64,000 bases of DNA from JBQDBK01 sp052090825 (GCA_052090825.1 JBQDBK010000001.1:248001-312000), one strand, 5' to 3'. Positions 44,379 to 53,673 are shown, counted from the first letter of the stretch. Made by a program: numbers and translations. The notes: generated by a model not told the origin, from the sequence alone.

Positions 44379-44966
44379 TTATTTATCCATTTTTAAAACT
44401 TTATTATAAACTTCAATTGCCAAGTTATCACCCGCTAAAACTGCCTTAGATGAAACTGTGGCTCCACTTATCCATAAAACTTCATTATCAGCACTAGGTT
44501 CTAAAGCTATATCCAAATCTCCTGCAGCTGATTTATCATTATAAGAAGAATAATAATATTCTTCCTCTATTTCTGTACCAAATCCTTTTGTTTCCCCATT
44601 AACAATATTTCTAAACCCGGCTATTCTATCACCTTCTAAAAGTATACCAATAGCATTTTTCATAGGTCCACCAAAACCATTTGTACTAACATTAATTCCA
44701 TACCCAACTTTTTGTCCGTCTTTTGTTGCCACAAAAACATCTAATATATCTGGGTAAGTTTCTTGTAATTTCTTTAGCTTAGCTTCATCATATTTTTCAA
44801 ACTTATCAGCCTCTTCTCCAAAAATAAGAGAATAAGATTCTAAAGTAGCTTCTAACTCAGCCTGAGCTATAGTAGGTGCTGTTAATCCATTTACATATGC
44901 AAGAAGACCTGCTGCCACTGCACAAAACAAAAGAAGGATTGCACCAAATTTAATAGGTTCTCTCAT
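44379..44966 (-). CDS. rnfG: Rnf complex subunit G (covalent FMN)
   Basis: 195 aa. One N-terminal membrane helix (about 7-27), then an extracytoplasmic FMN-binding domain. The flavinylation motif SGATVSSKAV near 168-177 keeps the threonine that carries FMN through a phosphoester bond. GFGGPMKNAIGILLEGDRI and TKGFGTEIEE match the family. Needs an ApbE flavin transferase, not in this window. Confidence 0.95.
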   Translation of the reverse strand: MREPIKFGAILLLFCAVAAGLLAYVNGLTAPTIAQAELEATLESYSLIFGEEADKFEKYDEAKLKKLQETYPDILDVFVATKDGQKVGYGINVSTNGFGGPMKNAIGILLEGDRIAGFRNIVNGETKGFGTEIEEEYYYSSYNDKSAAGDLDIALEPSADNEVLWISGATVSSKAVLAGDNLAIEVYNKVLKMDK

Positions 44967-45959
44967 CTATTTCGCCTCCCCATACGCTTCTGTCCTAGTA
45001 AACTTATCTATTAATGGAGTCGCAACATTCATTAAGCATATCGCATAGGAAACTCCTTCTGGTAGGGATCCTTTAACTCTTATTAGAGCAGTTATTAATC
45101 CACAACCTACAGCAAAAATAATCTTACCTTTAACATTATTTGGACTTGAAGCATAATCAGTAGCCATAAAAATAGCTCCTAGAAATAAACCTCCACCTAA
45201 TAACTCATAAGGTATTATCTCCATTGGCATACCTAAAACTAATAAAAATATTGCAGTAGTTACTATATATATTACTGGAGTTTTAAAACTTATAACCCCT
45301 CTGATTACTAAGTAAATTCCACCTATTAGCAGTAGAATAGCTGATGTTTCTCCTATTACACCAGATATATTTCCAATTGCCATATCCATTAGTGATGGTA
45401 ATTGTTCATAAGATCCAGATTTAATTAATTGTAGAGGAGTTGCTGAACTTGCAGCATCTACAACTAGACCTGTATTAAATCCTTGTGGTGCTATATAATT
45501 TGTCATAAGTTTTGCCCATGATGCCATTATTACTATACGAGCTCCTAAAGCAGGATTCATAAAGTTAAATCCAATTCCCCCAAAACATTGTTTTATAACT
45601 ACAATAGCAAATACTGAACCAAAAACTGCCATCCACCATGGTGCACTTGCAGGTAAGTTAAAAGCTATTAAAATACCTGTAACAACCGCTGATAAATCTC
45701 CAATTTGAATTTCTTTGTTAAAAAATTTTTGAAAAATATATTCAGCGCCAACACAAGATAAAACGGATACTGCTATAAGCATAACAGCTCTCATTCCAAA
45801 GAAATAAACACTTCCTAGCATTGCTGGTATTAATGCAATGATAACATCTAACATTATCTTTTTAACTGAATCATTTGATCTAATATGAGGAGCTAATGAA
45901 ACAAAATAGTTCTCTCTTTCAGTCTTTAAAGAATTTGTAATTTTAGAATTCTTTTCCAT
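44967..45959 (-). CDS. rnfD: Rnf complex subunit D (covalent FMN)
   Basis: 330 aa polytopic subunit with about nine or ten helices. Flavin-site motif is DAASSATPLQLIK near 170; the usual serine-glycine-alanine-threonine is SSAT here, but the threonine is kept. Conserved MAVFGSVFAIVVIKQCFGGIGFNFMNPAL and GLFLGAIFMATDY confirm NqrB/RnfD membership. Probable ion pathway component. Abuts rnfG with no gap. Confidence 0.95.
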   Translation of the reverse strand: MEKNSKITNSLKTERENYFVSLAPHIRSNDSVKKIMLDVIIALIPAMLGSVYFFGMRAVMLIAVSVLSCVGAEYIFQKFFNKEIQIGDLSAVVTGILIAFNLPASAPWWMAVFGSVFAIVVIKQCFGGIGFNFMNPALGARIVIMASWAKLMTNYIAPQGFNTGLVVDAASSATPLQLIKSGSYEQLPSLMDMAIGNISGVIGETSAILLLIGGIYLVIRGVISFKTPVIYIVTTAIFLLVLGMPMEIIPYELLGGGLFLGAIFMATDYASSPNNVKGKIIFAVGCGLITALIRVKGSLPEGVSYAICLMNVATPLIDKFTRTEAYGEAK

Positions 45960-45970
45960 TTTCCAACCCC

Positions 45971-47302
45971 CTATCTATTAATCCTTGTTTTAATTTCACG
46001 TTTAGCTAATTTAACAGATGGTGCTAAATTTCTCTTTGCTGGGCATATAAAAGAACATATCCCACACTCCATACATTGATCTGCATGAAGTTCATCACAA
46101 AATTCTACATCATCTTTTAAAATTGCAGCATTTATATCGGTAGGATTAATATTTGCTGGGCAATGATCTATACATCTAGAACACCTAATACAAGGACTTT
46201 CTTTTCCATAATTCATCTCATCTGCGGTAAAAGCTAAAATTCCTGAAGTAGTTTTTGTTATAGGAGAATCTAAATTAAATACAGATTTACCTGTCATAGG
46301 TCCTCCGCAGACTAACTCAACATATTCATCATTCAAACCACCACAAAAATCAATAATATCTTTTACTGGAGTTCCAATTTTAACTAGAATATTCTTAGGA
46401 TTTTTGATTCCTTTTCCACTAACAGTTATAACTCTCTCATAAGAAGGTCTTCCTTCTACAACAGCCTCATAAAAAGCTAGAGTTGTTCCAACATTTGTCA
46501 AAAATACCCCAACATTATTTGTTACTCCATTTTGAGGAACTATCCTATTCACTACAGCTTCAGACAGTCTCTTAGAATCACCTTGAGGATATTTAGTTTG
46601 GCATCCTACCACTTTTAAGTTACTCCATTTAGGATTTTCATTTATCCTTTTTTCCATAGCTTCAATGGCATCTGGTTTATTTTCCTCAATAGCCATATAA
46701 GAAGCTTCTTTATTATAATAATTAGAAAATATTTTTAATCCTTCTAAAATCTCATCAATCTTTTCTAACATTATTCTATGATCGCAAGTTAAATAAGGCT
46801 CACATTCAGCTCCATTAATTATACATTCATCTAAAATAGGATCTGTTCCCTTTAATTTAGCATGCAGTGGAAAACCTGCTCCCCCCATTCCAACTAATCC
46901 TTTATTTTTTACAAAAGGAATCAAATCATCAATTGAAACATTTTCATAATCTTTTAAAGGATCACTTTCCACACTTTCATTCAAATTGTCATTTTCTATT
47001 ACTACACAGTCACAGTAACGACCATCTGCAGTATACATTTTTTCAATGGATTTTACAGTCCCAGACACTGAGGAATGTACTGAGCATGATATAAATGCTT
47101 CAGAATTCCCTATCATTTGTCCTACTTTAACATAATCACCTTTAGAAACTATTGGGCTTGCGGGTGCACCAATATGTTGACTCATTGGTATGTAAACAAC
47201 TTTTGGCTCTGGCATCCTTTCTATTGGTAGATGTTCTGTTAAAGTCTTATGTTCATCCATATGAACTCCGCCCACTTTAAAAGTGAGATTTCTTAAACTC
47301 AT
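45971..47302 (-). CDS. rnfC: Rnf complex subunit C (NADH-side)
   Basis: 443 aa from ATG 47300-47302, which follows AGAGGTGA; a GTG three codons earlier is embedded in that ribosome site. RnfC carries the NAD(H)/FMN fold of complex I subunit NuoF (VGMGGAGFPLHAKL near 135; GAECEPYLTCDHR) and two [4Fe-4S] cluster motifs CIRCSRCIDHCP and CMECGICSFICP near the C-terminus. First gene of the canonical rnfCDGEAB order. Confidence 0.96.
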   Translation of the reverse strand: MSLRNLTFKVGGVHMDEHKTLTEHLPIERMPEPKVVYIPMSQHIGAPASPIVSKGDYVKVGQMIGNSEAFISCSVHSSVSGTVKSIEKMYTADGRYCDCVVIENDNLNESVESDPLKDYENVSIDDLIPFVKNKGLVGMGGAGFPLHAKLKGTDPILDECIINGAECEPYLTCDHRIMLEKIDEILEGLKIFSNYYNKEASYMAIEENKPDAIEAMEKRINENPKWSNLKVVGCQTKYPQGDSKRLSEAVVNRIVPQNGVTNNVGVFLTNVGTTLAFYEAVVEGRPSYERVITVSGKGIKNPKNILVKIGTPVKDIIDFCGGLNDEYVELVCGGPMTGKSVFNLDSPITKTTSGILAFTADEMNYGKESPCIRCSRCIDHCPANINPTDINAAILKDDVEFCDELHADQCMECGICSFICPAKRNLAPSVKLAKREIKTRINR

Positions 47303-47485
47303 TAACTTCACCTCTTAAAATATTATTAAAAATAAACACAAATAAAAACTATAATTACATATTTTTTTCAAATAATTATCATAGTTTTTTCATATACCTT
47401 AAATAATTATATCACTATTTTTTTACAAAGTATATTCTTCTTAAGACCTAAATATAAAAACCTCCATTTTTAATTTTATTTAAAT
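47303..47485 (-). promoter_or_regulatory. rnf operon upstream region, probable promoter
   Basis: Between the coaE terminator and rnfC. The best minus-strand -10 candidate is TATAAT at about 47403-47408 in an AT-rich context, with a poor -35. The leader is about 90 nt, A/T-rich, without an obvious riboswitch or Rex-like operator. No other gene is visible. Confidence 0.3.
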
Positions 47486-47523
47486 AAAATAGGAATATTT
47501 AAATATTTAAACATTCCTATTTT
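47486..47523 (-). terminator. Terminator after coaE
   Basis: 11-bp stem AAAATAGGAAT / ATTCCTATTTT (47486-47496 with 47513-47523) with flanking A/T runs, about 58 bp past coaE. Confidence 0.75.
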
Positions 47524-47580
47524 CTATTCTTTTAAAATATTATCACATATTTTATAAAATTCCAAAAAATAAAAGTAATT

Positions 47581-48195
47581 TTAAGCTATAATTTTTTTCA
47601 AATAATCTAAAGCTCTTTCTATTTCTTCTTCTAGCTCTTTTATTCCATTATTATTATAAATTATATAATCAGCAAATCTTTTTTTATCTTTTATAGCCAT
47701 TTGAGAATTAATTTTACTAAGTGCTTCTTCTTTACTTATATTATCTCTTTTCATAAGTCTATTTAATTGAATTTCAGGATCAGAATAAACCAACCATAAA
47801 TAATCATACTTAAATCCATAATTAAGTAATTCATCTAATAACTCAACTAAAAGTGGAATATCAACAAATATTAAATTTTCTTTTGTATTCTTTATTTTAT
47901 GGTTTATTTCCTTAAATATTTCTTTATGGGTTATAGAATTTAATATTTTTAAATTTTCTCTATTTTCAAATACAAATTTTGAAAGTTTCTTCCTATTGAC
48001 CTTGTTATTATCTATAAAATCTTCTCCTAAATTAAGTCTTATTTCTTCAACTATCTTTTTTTTATTTAATATATTATGACCTATTTCATCTGAATCTATA
48101 AGAAAGTAACCTTTCTTTACTAATTTTTTACTTACTGTTGATTTTCCAGTTGATATACTCCCAGTAAGAGCAATAATTGTTTTATTTTGTTTCAT
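47581..48195 (-). CDS. coaE: Dephospho-CoA kinase
   Basis: Last step of coenzyme A synthesis, 204 aa. P-loop LTGSISTGKSTVSKKL near 9-24, the DSDEIGHNIL segment near 34, and IFVDIPLLVELLDELL near 103 are typical. Overlaps polA by 14 bp, the usual polA-coaE order. Confidence 0.93.
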   Translation of the reverse strand: MKQNKTIIALTGSISTGKSTVSKKLVKKGYFLIDSDEIGHNILNKKKIVEEIRLNLGEDFIDNNKVNRKKLSKFVFENRENLKILNSITHKEIFKEINHKIKNTKENLIFVDIPLLVELLDELLNYGFKYDYLWLVYSDPEIQLNRLMKRDNISKEEALSKINSQMAIKDKKRFADYIIYNNNGIKELEEEIERALDYLKKIIA

Positions 48196-50839
48196 ATAAA
48201 CTATTTCCTATTTCCATATCCACCTTAAGCTCAACACTAATATCTACAGCCTCTTCCATTATTTTTTTCATTAAAGCTTTTACTTCTTCAACTTCATCTT
48301 CCTTAGCATCAACTATTAGTTCATCATGAATTTGTAATATTAATTTAGACTGCAAGTTGTTTTCTTTTAAAGCCCTATAAACTTTAACCATGGCTATTTT
48401 TATTATATCAGCTGCTGAACCTTGTATAGGAGTATTAATAGCAACTCTTTCTCCAAAAGACCTAATATTAAAATTTTTAGCATTTAATTCAGGTATATAC
48501 CTTCTCCTGTTTAGAATTGTAGTAACATAACCCTTTTCTTTAGCTTTAACTACTTCTTCTTTCATAAAATTTCTTATGCCTTGGTAATGACTCAAGTATT
48601 TATCAATATACTCTCCTGCAGTCTTTCTAGCTATATTTAAGTTTTGAGAAAGTCCATAATCTGATATCCCATAGACTATACCAAAATTAACAGCTTTTGC
48701 CCTTGACCTCAAAAGAGAATCGACATCTTCTAAAGCTACATTAAATACTTCAGATGCTGTTCTACTATGAATATCATCATCATCCTTAAAAGCTTGTAAC
48801 ATATTTTCATCCTTAGAAACTTCTGCCAAAACCCTAAGCTCTATTTGTGAATAATCTGCATCTACCAATTTAAAGCCTTCTGAAGCTAAAAAAGCTTTTC
48901 TTATTAATTTACCTTCTTCTGTTTTTATAGGTATATTTTGTAAATTAGGATCTGTTGAAGATATTCTACCTGTAGATGCCACTGTTTGATTAAAATGAGA
49001 ATGTATTCTACCTGTCTTTGGATTTATCAAATCATTAAGACCATTGACATAAGTTGATTTAATTTTAGTCAATTTTCTATAATCTAATACATATTGAACA
49101 ATTTCAGCTTTATCTTTAATTTTTTCTAAAACATCAGCACTTGTAGAATATCCTGTTTTAGTTTTTTTCAAAACTGGTAATTCCATTTTCTCAAATAAAA
49201 TAACTCCCAGTTTTTTAGGTGAATTTATATTAAACTCCTCTCCGGCTTCTTTGTATATTTTTTCAGTTAAATCATCTATTTTTTTATCTAAATCAAGCCC
49301 TATTTCATCTAGTACAGTCTTTTCTGTCCTTATCCCCAAAACTTCCATAGAACTTAAAACCTCTACAAGAGGTAGCTCTACATTTTCATATAAATCAAGC
49401 ATTTCTTGCTCTTTAATTTTTCTGATTTGTAAATCTCTTAATCTATAAACGCTACCTAAATAAAAAGAAAAATAACTTGCTAATTCTTCAAAGTCTAAGT
49501 CTGAATATAATTTTGTTTTTTTCCCTTTACCAAGTAATTCTTCTTTATCTTTATATCCATATCCAAAATAAACGTTAGACAAATTATCAATATCAAAATT
49601 TGACTGAGTAGAATTTAAAATATACTCTGCAATCATACTGTCATGACTATAATTTTTAATATTTATCTTAAGATAATCTAGAACTATTAAATCTTCCTTC
49701 AATTCGTGTCCTAGTTTTTCTATATTTTTATCTTCGAATACTTCTTTGAAAAATAAAATATCATCTTTATTCTTAATTTTTATAAAAGCAGTATCTTTCT
49801 CTTGAACTTTTATTGCCAAATATAAAGGTTCAATTCCATCATATATTTTCCCATCACTAATAAACCTAAAGGCAAAAGACTTAGTTTCTTTTATCTCATC
49901 TATTAAACTTTCTTTAGAAATTTCCCTATATTTCATCTTATCTTGACTAATTATCTCTACTTCTTCTTTTCTATATTCTTCAGGTAACCTATTTATAAGA
50001 GTTGAAAATTCATACTCTCTATATAATTTAGAAAGCTCTTCATAATTATAATCAACTAATTCAAAGTCTTCAAATTCATATTCTATTGGAACATTTCTTA
50101 TTATTGTTCCAAGTTTTTTACTCATAAAAGCTTGAGCCTTATTGTCGATTAATTTTTCCTTAAGCTTAACCCCACTAACCTTATCTATATTTTCATATAA
50201 ATTTTCCATATCCCCAAATTGATGAATTAGTTTTAAAGCGGTTTTTTCACCAACTCCAGGAACTCCAGGAATATTATCAGAACTATCTCCCATGAGACCT
50301 TTTATATCTATAAATTGATCAGGACTTATATTATAGTCTTCTCTAATACTTTCAACTGTATATAAATCCATTTCGGTTATGCCTTTCCTAGTTAATAAAA
50401 CACTTATGTCTTCTTCAACTAATTGAAAATAATCCCTATCTCCTGTCAATAAAACAGCTGAATATCCTTCTTTTAAAGCTTTTTTAGCTAAAGTTCCTGC
50501 TATATCATCCGCTTCGTATACTGGAGATTCTAAAGTTTTTATATTCATTATATTTAAAATTTCTCTAACTATAGGAAATTGTTGCTCCAATTCTGTAGGC
50601 GTTTTTTGTCTAGTCCCCTTGTATTCTTTGTATATATCAGACCTAAAAGTTTTACCTTTCATATCAAAGCAGACTACAATACTTTGAGGCTTTATTTTAT
50701 CAATAGAATTTTCAAGCATAGATATAAATCCATAAATAGCATTAGTATAAACACCACTTTTAGTTTTTAATAAGGGTAAAGCATAAAAAGCCCTAAAAAA
50801 CAGTGCAGATCCATCTATTATAAGTATTTTTTTCTTCAA
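48182..50839 (-). CDS. polA: DNA polymerase I
   Basis: 885 aa with N-terminal 5' nuclease (about 1-290; GDRDYFQLV, GLMGDSSDNIPGVPGVGEKTA), a central degenerate 3'-5' exonuclease-like domain (about 305-470) and the polymerase domain (DADYSQIELRVLA, KAVNFGIVYGISDYGLSQ, LQIHDELIVD). The first exonuclease metal motif, DxE in proofreading enzymes, is replaced by FRFISDG, so editing is probably lost, as in Bacillus-type Pol I. Shares its operon with coaE. Confidence 0.95.
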   Translation of the reverse strand: MKKKILIIDGSALFFRAFYALPLLKTKSGVYTNAIYGFISMLENSIDKIKPQSIVVCFDMKGKTFRSDIYKEYKGTRQKTPTELEQQFPIVREILNIMNIKTLESPVYEADDIAGTLAKKALKEGYSAVLLTGDRDYFQLVEEDISVLLTRKGITEMDLYTVESIREDYNISPDQFIDIKGLMGDSSDNIPGVPGVGEKTALKLIHQFGDMENLYENIDKVSGVKLKEKLIDNKAQAFMSKKLGTIIRNVPIEYEFEDFELVDYNYEELSKLYREYEFSTLINRLPEEYRKEEVEIISQDKMKYREISKESLIDEIKETKSFAFRFISDGKIYDGIEPLYLAIKVQEKDTAFIKIKNKDDILFFKEVFEDKNIEKLGHELKEDLIVLDYLKINIKNYSHDSMIAEYILNSTQSNFDIDNLSNVYFGYGYKDKEELLGKGKKTKLYSDLDFEELASYFSFYLGSVYRLRDLQIRKIKEQEMLDLYENVELPLVEVLSSMEVLGIRTEKTVLDEIGLDLDKKIDDLTEKIYKEAGEEFNINSPKKLGVILFEKMELPVLKKTKTGYSTSADVLEKIKDKAEIVQYVLDYRKLTKIKSTYVNGLNDLINPKTGRIHSHFNQTVASTGRISSTDPNLQNIPIKTEEGKLIRKAFLASEGFKLVDADYSQIELRVLAEVSKDENMLQAFKDDDDIHSRTASEVFNVALEDVDSLLRSRAKAVNFGIVYGISDYGLSQNLNIARKTAGEYIDKYLSHYQGIRNFMKEEVVKAKEKGYVTTILNRRRYIPELNAKNFNIRSFGERVAINTPIQGSAADIIKIAMVKVYRALKENNLQSKLILQIHDELIVDAKEDEVEEVKALMKKIMEEAVDISVELKVDMEIGNSLYETK

Positions 50840-50930
50840 AATTAATCAACTCCCTTGCTTAATTATACCATAGGGTCTAATAAAAAATATAAAATAAAAA
50901 TCCATTTAATAAAAGCTAGAAATAAAGAAC

Positions 50931-50959
50931 TTGATTTATTTACTAAAAAATGTTATATT
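50931..50959 (+). promoter_or_regulatory. tRNA-Leu promoter
   Basis: TTGATT (50931-50936), 17-bp spacer, TATATT (50954-50959), then 12 bp to the tRNA 5' end. Good sigma-A spacing for a stand-alone tRNA gene. Confidence 0.65.
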
Positions 50960-50971
50960 ATATAATTATAT

Positions 50972-51058
50972 GCCAAAGTGATGGAATTGGCAGACGTACC
51001 AGACTCAAAATCTGGCGGTGGTAACACCGTGCGGGTTCAAGTCCCGCCTTTGGCACCA
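50972..51058 (+). tRNA. tRNA-Leu (anticodon CAA)
   Basis: 87-nt class II tRNA with encoded CCA. The acceptor stem GCCAAAG pairs with CTTTGGC. The anticodon stem-loop is CCAGA-CTCAAAA-TCTGG (anticodon CAA, reads UUG), a long variable arm GGTGGTAACACC follows, and the T arm is GCGGG-TTCAAGT-CCCGC. Discriminator A fits leucine. It stands alone between polA and accessory genes. Confidence 0.97.
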
Positions 51059-51064
51059 AAATAA

Positions 51065-51115
51065 AGCTTGTTTTCTTATAGTATCTTGAGACTATAAGAA
51101 AACAAGCTATTTTTA
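51065..51115 (+). terminator. Terminator after tRNA-Leu
   Basis: 18-bp perfect stem (51065-51082 with 51091-51108; AGCTTGTTTTCTTATAGT arm), loop ATCTTGAG, then ATTTTTATTTT. Confidence 0.92.
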
Positions 51116-51126
51116 TTTTCTAAAAT

Positions 51127-51282
51127 TTATATTTTCTTATATTTTCCGCTTTCAATAGCAGACAAAACTACTTTAGTTAGTCCTATTTATTGTGAAGTTT
51201 TTTAGCCTTTGAAAAAATAATCTTGGTGATTTATTCCACAAATCTTATTAATTCTATGTCCCAGTATTTTATTAAAATAGCT
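51127..51282 (-). pseudogene. C-terminal relic of an unidentified gene
   Basis: One minus-strand frame reads, in pieces, YFNKILGHRINKICGINHQD then YFFKG-stop-KTSQ-stop-IGLTKVVLSAIESGKYKKI and a stop at 51127-51129. The sense-like composition (glycine, histidine, charged residues) interrupted by two in-frame stops suggests a decayed C-terminus. The family was not recognised. The remaining 51283-51565 is AT-rich, with stops in all frames and no feature seen. Confidence 0.35.
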
Positions 51283-51565
51283 TTAGACTTATTAATAATC
51301 ATCAATTTTATTTAATATTTATAGTAAATCTTATTTTCATTACCTATCCCATCCACACAATCCAAATTTAAATAATTCCCACCTTCCCATTAAATACTTC
51401 TAACTTTTTAGAAAAGTTATAGTTTATATTTAATCTTTTAATTCACCTTCACTTAAAATGAAATCATTTCTTATATATTTATTAAAAAATTTATATTTAT
51501 ACTTTTTTATAAGACTATGTTAGACTTTTATTATAAGTTTAAAAATTAGAATTGGAGATGTTAGA

Positions 51566-51943
51566 ATGATAGCTTTAGAAATATTTTTTGGTTTACAAAC
51601 AGTGATTTTCTTATACTTAAGTTACCTATCTTTAGTAAAAATTGATTTTTCTATATATTTTTTCCCTATATTTTTAATTATTTCTCTTTTATCTGGTTTT
51701 TTGTCTCATTTTATTCATACAAAAAAATCTTCAATAATTAAAATAAAAAATCCTAAAAATAAATATTTCTCAACTAATTTAAAAGAAAATAATAATAATA
51801 AAGATATCAATGAAGTCGAATTTAAAAAAAATAAAGAGCTTTATTCCTACTATCGCAAAAAAATATGTCAGGGAGAAAATTTAACTCCTAATGAAATTAG
51901 AACTTTTAGTGAATTATCTATTAAAAATAGAAAGAAAAAATAA
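51566..51943 (+). CDS. Small two-helix membrane protein, unknown
   Basis: 125 aa. ATG follows a plausible GGAG ribosome site (TTGGAGATGTTAGA). Two N-terminal membrane helices (about 3-22 and 30-50) are followed by a basic, asparagine- and lysine-rich cytoplasmic tail with the segment YSYYRKKICQGENLTPNEIRTFSEL. No known domain was recognised. It is convergent with prdX; the stop lies at the base of a shared hairpin. Codon use looks like that of its neighbours. Confidence 0.55.
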   Translation: MIALEIFFGLQTVIFLYLSYLSLVKIDFSIYFFPIFLIISLLSGFLSHFIHTKKSSIIKIKNPKNKYFSTNLKENNNNKDINEVEFKKNKELYSYYRKKICQGENLTPNEIRTFSELSIKNRKKK

Positions 51944-52009
51944 TAAATATTATATTTTTTATAAATAATTTTAAATTATTATTAAAGTATTAAAAAATAT
52001 AATATTTAT
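51943..52009. terminator. Shared bidirectional hairpin overlapping prdX stop
   Basis: 19-bp perfect arms (51943-51961 and 51991-52009; ATAAATATTATATTTTTTA and its complement) with a 29-nt loop. The right arm contains the last six prdX codons and stop, the left begins at the stop of the small membrane protein gene. Very AT-rich, so termination strength is uncertain. Confidence 0.6.
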
Positions 52010-52457
52010 GCTTAGTAAAATCTATTAATTTTAATAAATCTTTATATTCAATTGATATAGTTTTTGTATTTACTTCAGGATGTACCAGAATTTTATGTCC
52101 TTGCAAATCCTTATCTAATAATAATTTCACTATATTATTCTCATCATTAATAATTCCAAGAGGAGTAACTCCTCCTGGGCTTAGCTTTAAAATTTCTTTT
52201 AATTCATCTGAACTTGCAAAGCTTAATTTTTTTTCATTAATTAATTTAGCTATTTCTTTTAGGTTTGCCCTTTTATTCTCTTCTATTAATATTAAGTAAT
52301 AGCTATTTTTATTTTTTACAAATAAAGATTTACATCCTATTCCCTTTATTTTAGAAGAAATATCCTCTTTTATAGCTTCTTCGATAGTATATACAGGTTT
52401 ATGCGAAATTTCTTCATAATCAATATTTAATTTATCTAATAAATAATATATATTCAT
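51990..52457 (-). CDS. prdX: Prolyl-tRNA deacylase-like protein (PrdX/ProXp, YbaK family)
   Basis: 155 aa trans-editing factor of the YbaK/INS superfamily. The catalytic-region lysine is in GCKSLFVKNKNS, and LKLSPGGVTPLGIINDE (near 91-107) is the PrdX/ProXp-ala signature. It hydrolyses Ala-tRNA(Pro) in characterised homologues and is often linked to proline-reductase clusters, but no prd genes are here. The start follows a weak GAGGT. C-terminus is formed within the terminator hairpin. Confidence 0.85.
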   Translation of the reverse strand: MNIYYLLDKLNIDYEEISHKPVYTIEEAIKEDISSKIKGIGCKSLFVKNKNSYYLILIEENKRANLKEIAKLINEKKLSFASSDELKEILKLSPGGVTPLGIINDENNIVKLLLDKDLQGHKILVHPEVNTKTISIEYKDLLKLIDFTKHKYYIF

Positions 52458-52489
52458 AAAAATACCTCTGTTATTTTTAATTTATTTGA

Positions 52490-53545
52490 CTAAATTATAA
52501 CAATAGGTTTTATTAAATCAGCTGGCTTATTATTCATTAATTCTAACGCCTCATCTAAATGATCAATTCCATTAAATGTATGTGTTATTAACTTTTCAGG
52601 ATGAATTCTGCCTGTCATAACCATATCAGCAAGTCTTTCCATTCTTCTTCTTCCACCTGGCATTAATCCTCCACGAATTTCTTTATGACCCATTCCAGCT
52701 CCCCACTCAGCGCGTGGAATTTTAACATAGTCTCCTTCACCTAAATAATTTACATTAGAAACAATACCACCAGGTTTAACTGCTGTAATAGCTTCTATAA
52801 AAGTATCTACAGTTCCCCCAGCAACTATAACCTTATCTACACCTTGATTATTTGTTAATTTTAATACTTGTTCGCTAATAGATCCATCTTTATAGCTAAT
52901 GATTTCTGTAGCCCCAAATTCTTTTGCAACTTCAATACATTTTGGTCTCGTTCCTACGGCATATATTTCTGATGCTCCTCTTAATTGAGCTCCTGCAACA
53001 GACATAAGTCCTACTGGTCCAATACCTATAACTAAAACTTTATCTCCAAATTGAACATCAGCTAATTCAGCACCATGAAGGCCTGTTGGAACCATATCAG
53101 ATAACATTACAGCTGCAGATAAATCCATTCCTTCAGGAAGGTGAGCCAAGTTACCATCAGCATCATTTACATGGAAAAACTCGGCAAAAACTCCATCTTT
53201 AAAATTAGAAAATTTCCAACCAGCTAACATTCCACCTGAGTGCATTGAAAATCCATCTTGTGCTTGAACCGAATTCCAATCAGGAGTAATAGCAGGAACA
53301 ATGCATTTATCTCCAACTTTGAAATCCTTTACCAAATTTCCAACTTCAACTATTTCACCTACTCCTTCATGGCCTAGTACCATGTCGCTTCTCTCACCTA
53401 TTGCCCCTTCATAAACTGTATGTATATCTGAAGTACATGGGGCTAAAGCGATAGGTTTTAATATTGCATCATTCGGACCACAAATAGGTTTTTCTTTTTC
53501 TATCCATGCTGTTTCACCAATTTTTTTCATAACAAACGCTTTCAA
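52490..53545 (-). CDS. NADP-dependent secondary (isopropanol-type) alcohol dehydrogenase
   Basis: 351 aa zinc-dependent medium-chain dehydrogenase very like the Thermoanaerobacter brockii/Clostridium beijerinckii enzyme. Catalytic zinc ligands are C37-like in ALAPCTSDIHTVYEGAIGER, the HE pair in LGHEGVGEIVEVG and D in ITPDWNS. The nucleotide fold is GIGPVGLMSVAGAQLRGA and the GTRPKC loop favours NADP. The start is best taken as TTG 53543-53545, 8 nt after AAAGGAG, giving the canonical MKAFVM beginning; the ATG six codons later is the alternative. Reduces ketones or aldehydes such as acetone or acetaldehyde. Confidence 0.9.
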   Translation of the reverse strand: MKAFVMKKIGETAWIEKEKPICGPNDAILKPIALAPCTSDIHTVYEGAIGERSDMVLGHEGVGEIVEVGNLVKDFKVGDKCIVPAITPDWNSVQAQDGFSMHSGGMLAGWKFSNFKDGVFAEFFHVNDADGNLAHLPEGMDLSAAVMLSDMVPTGLHGAELADVQFGDKVLVIGIGPVGLMSVAGAQLRGASEIYAVGTRPKCIEVAKEFGATEIISYKDGSISEQVLKLTNNQGVDKVIVAGGTVDTFIEAITAVKPGGIVSNVNYLGEGDYVKIPRAEWGAGMGHKEIRGGLMPGGRRRMERLADMVMTGRIHPEKLITHTFNGIDHLDEALELMNNKPADLIKPIVII

Positions 53546-53631
53546 AATAATCACTCCTTTTCTATTTGTTAAAATTATAACATTATGTTAATTTATTGTC
53601 AATCTTATTTCTAAATATTCTTTTATCACTT

Positions 53632-53673
53632 ATAAAAGAGGATAAAATATTTTTAAATTTTATCCCCTTTTAT
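53632..53673 (-). terminator. Terminator after copB
   Basis: 17-bp arms with one mismatch (53632-53648 with 53657-53673; ATAAAAGAGGATAAAAT and near complement), loop ATTTTTAA. Positioned about 40 bp past copB and before the alcohol dehydrogenase promoter. No clean U tract, so strength uncertain. Confidence 0.6.

Noticed and set aside
50972..51115. tRNA-Leu as active integration site with an attL/attR pair
   Set aside because: No second copy of the tRNA 3' end found by eye in the downstream 13 kb and no integrase gene.
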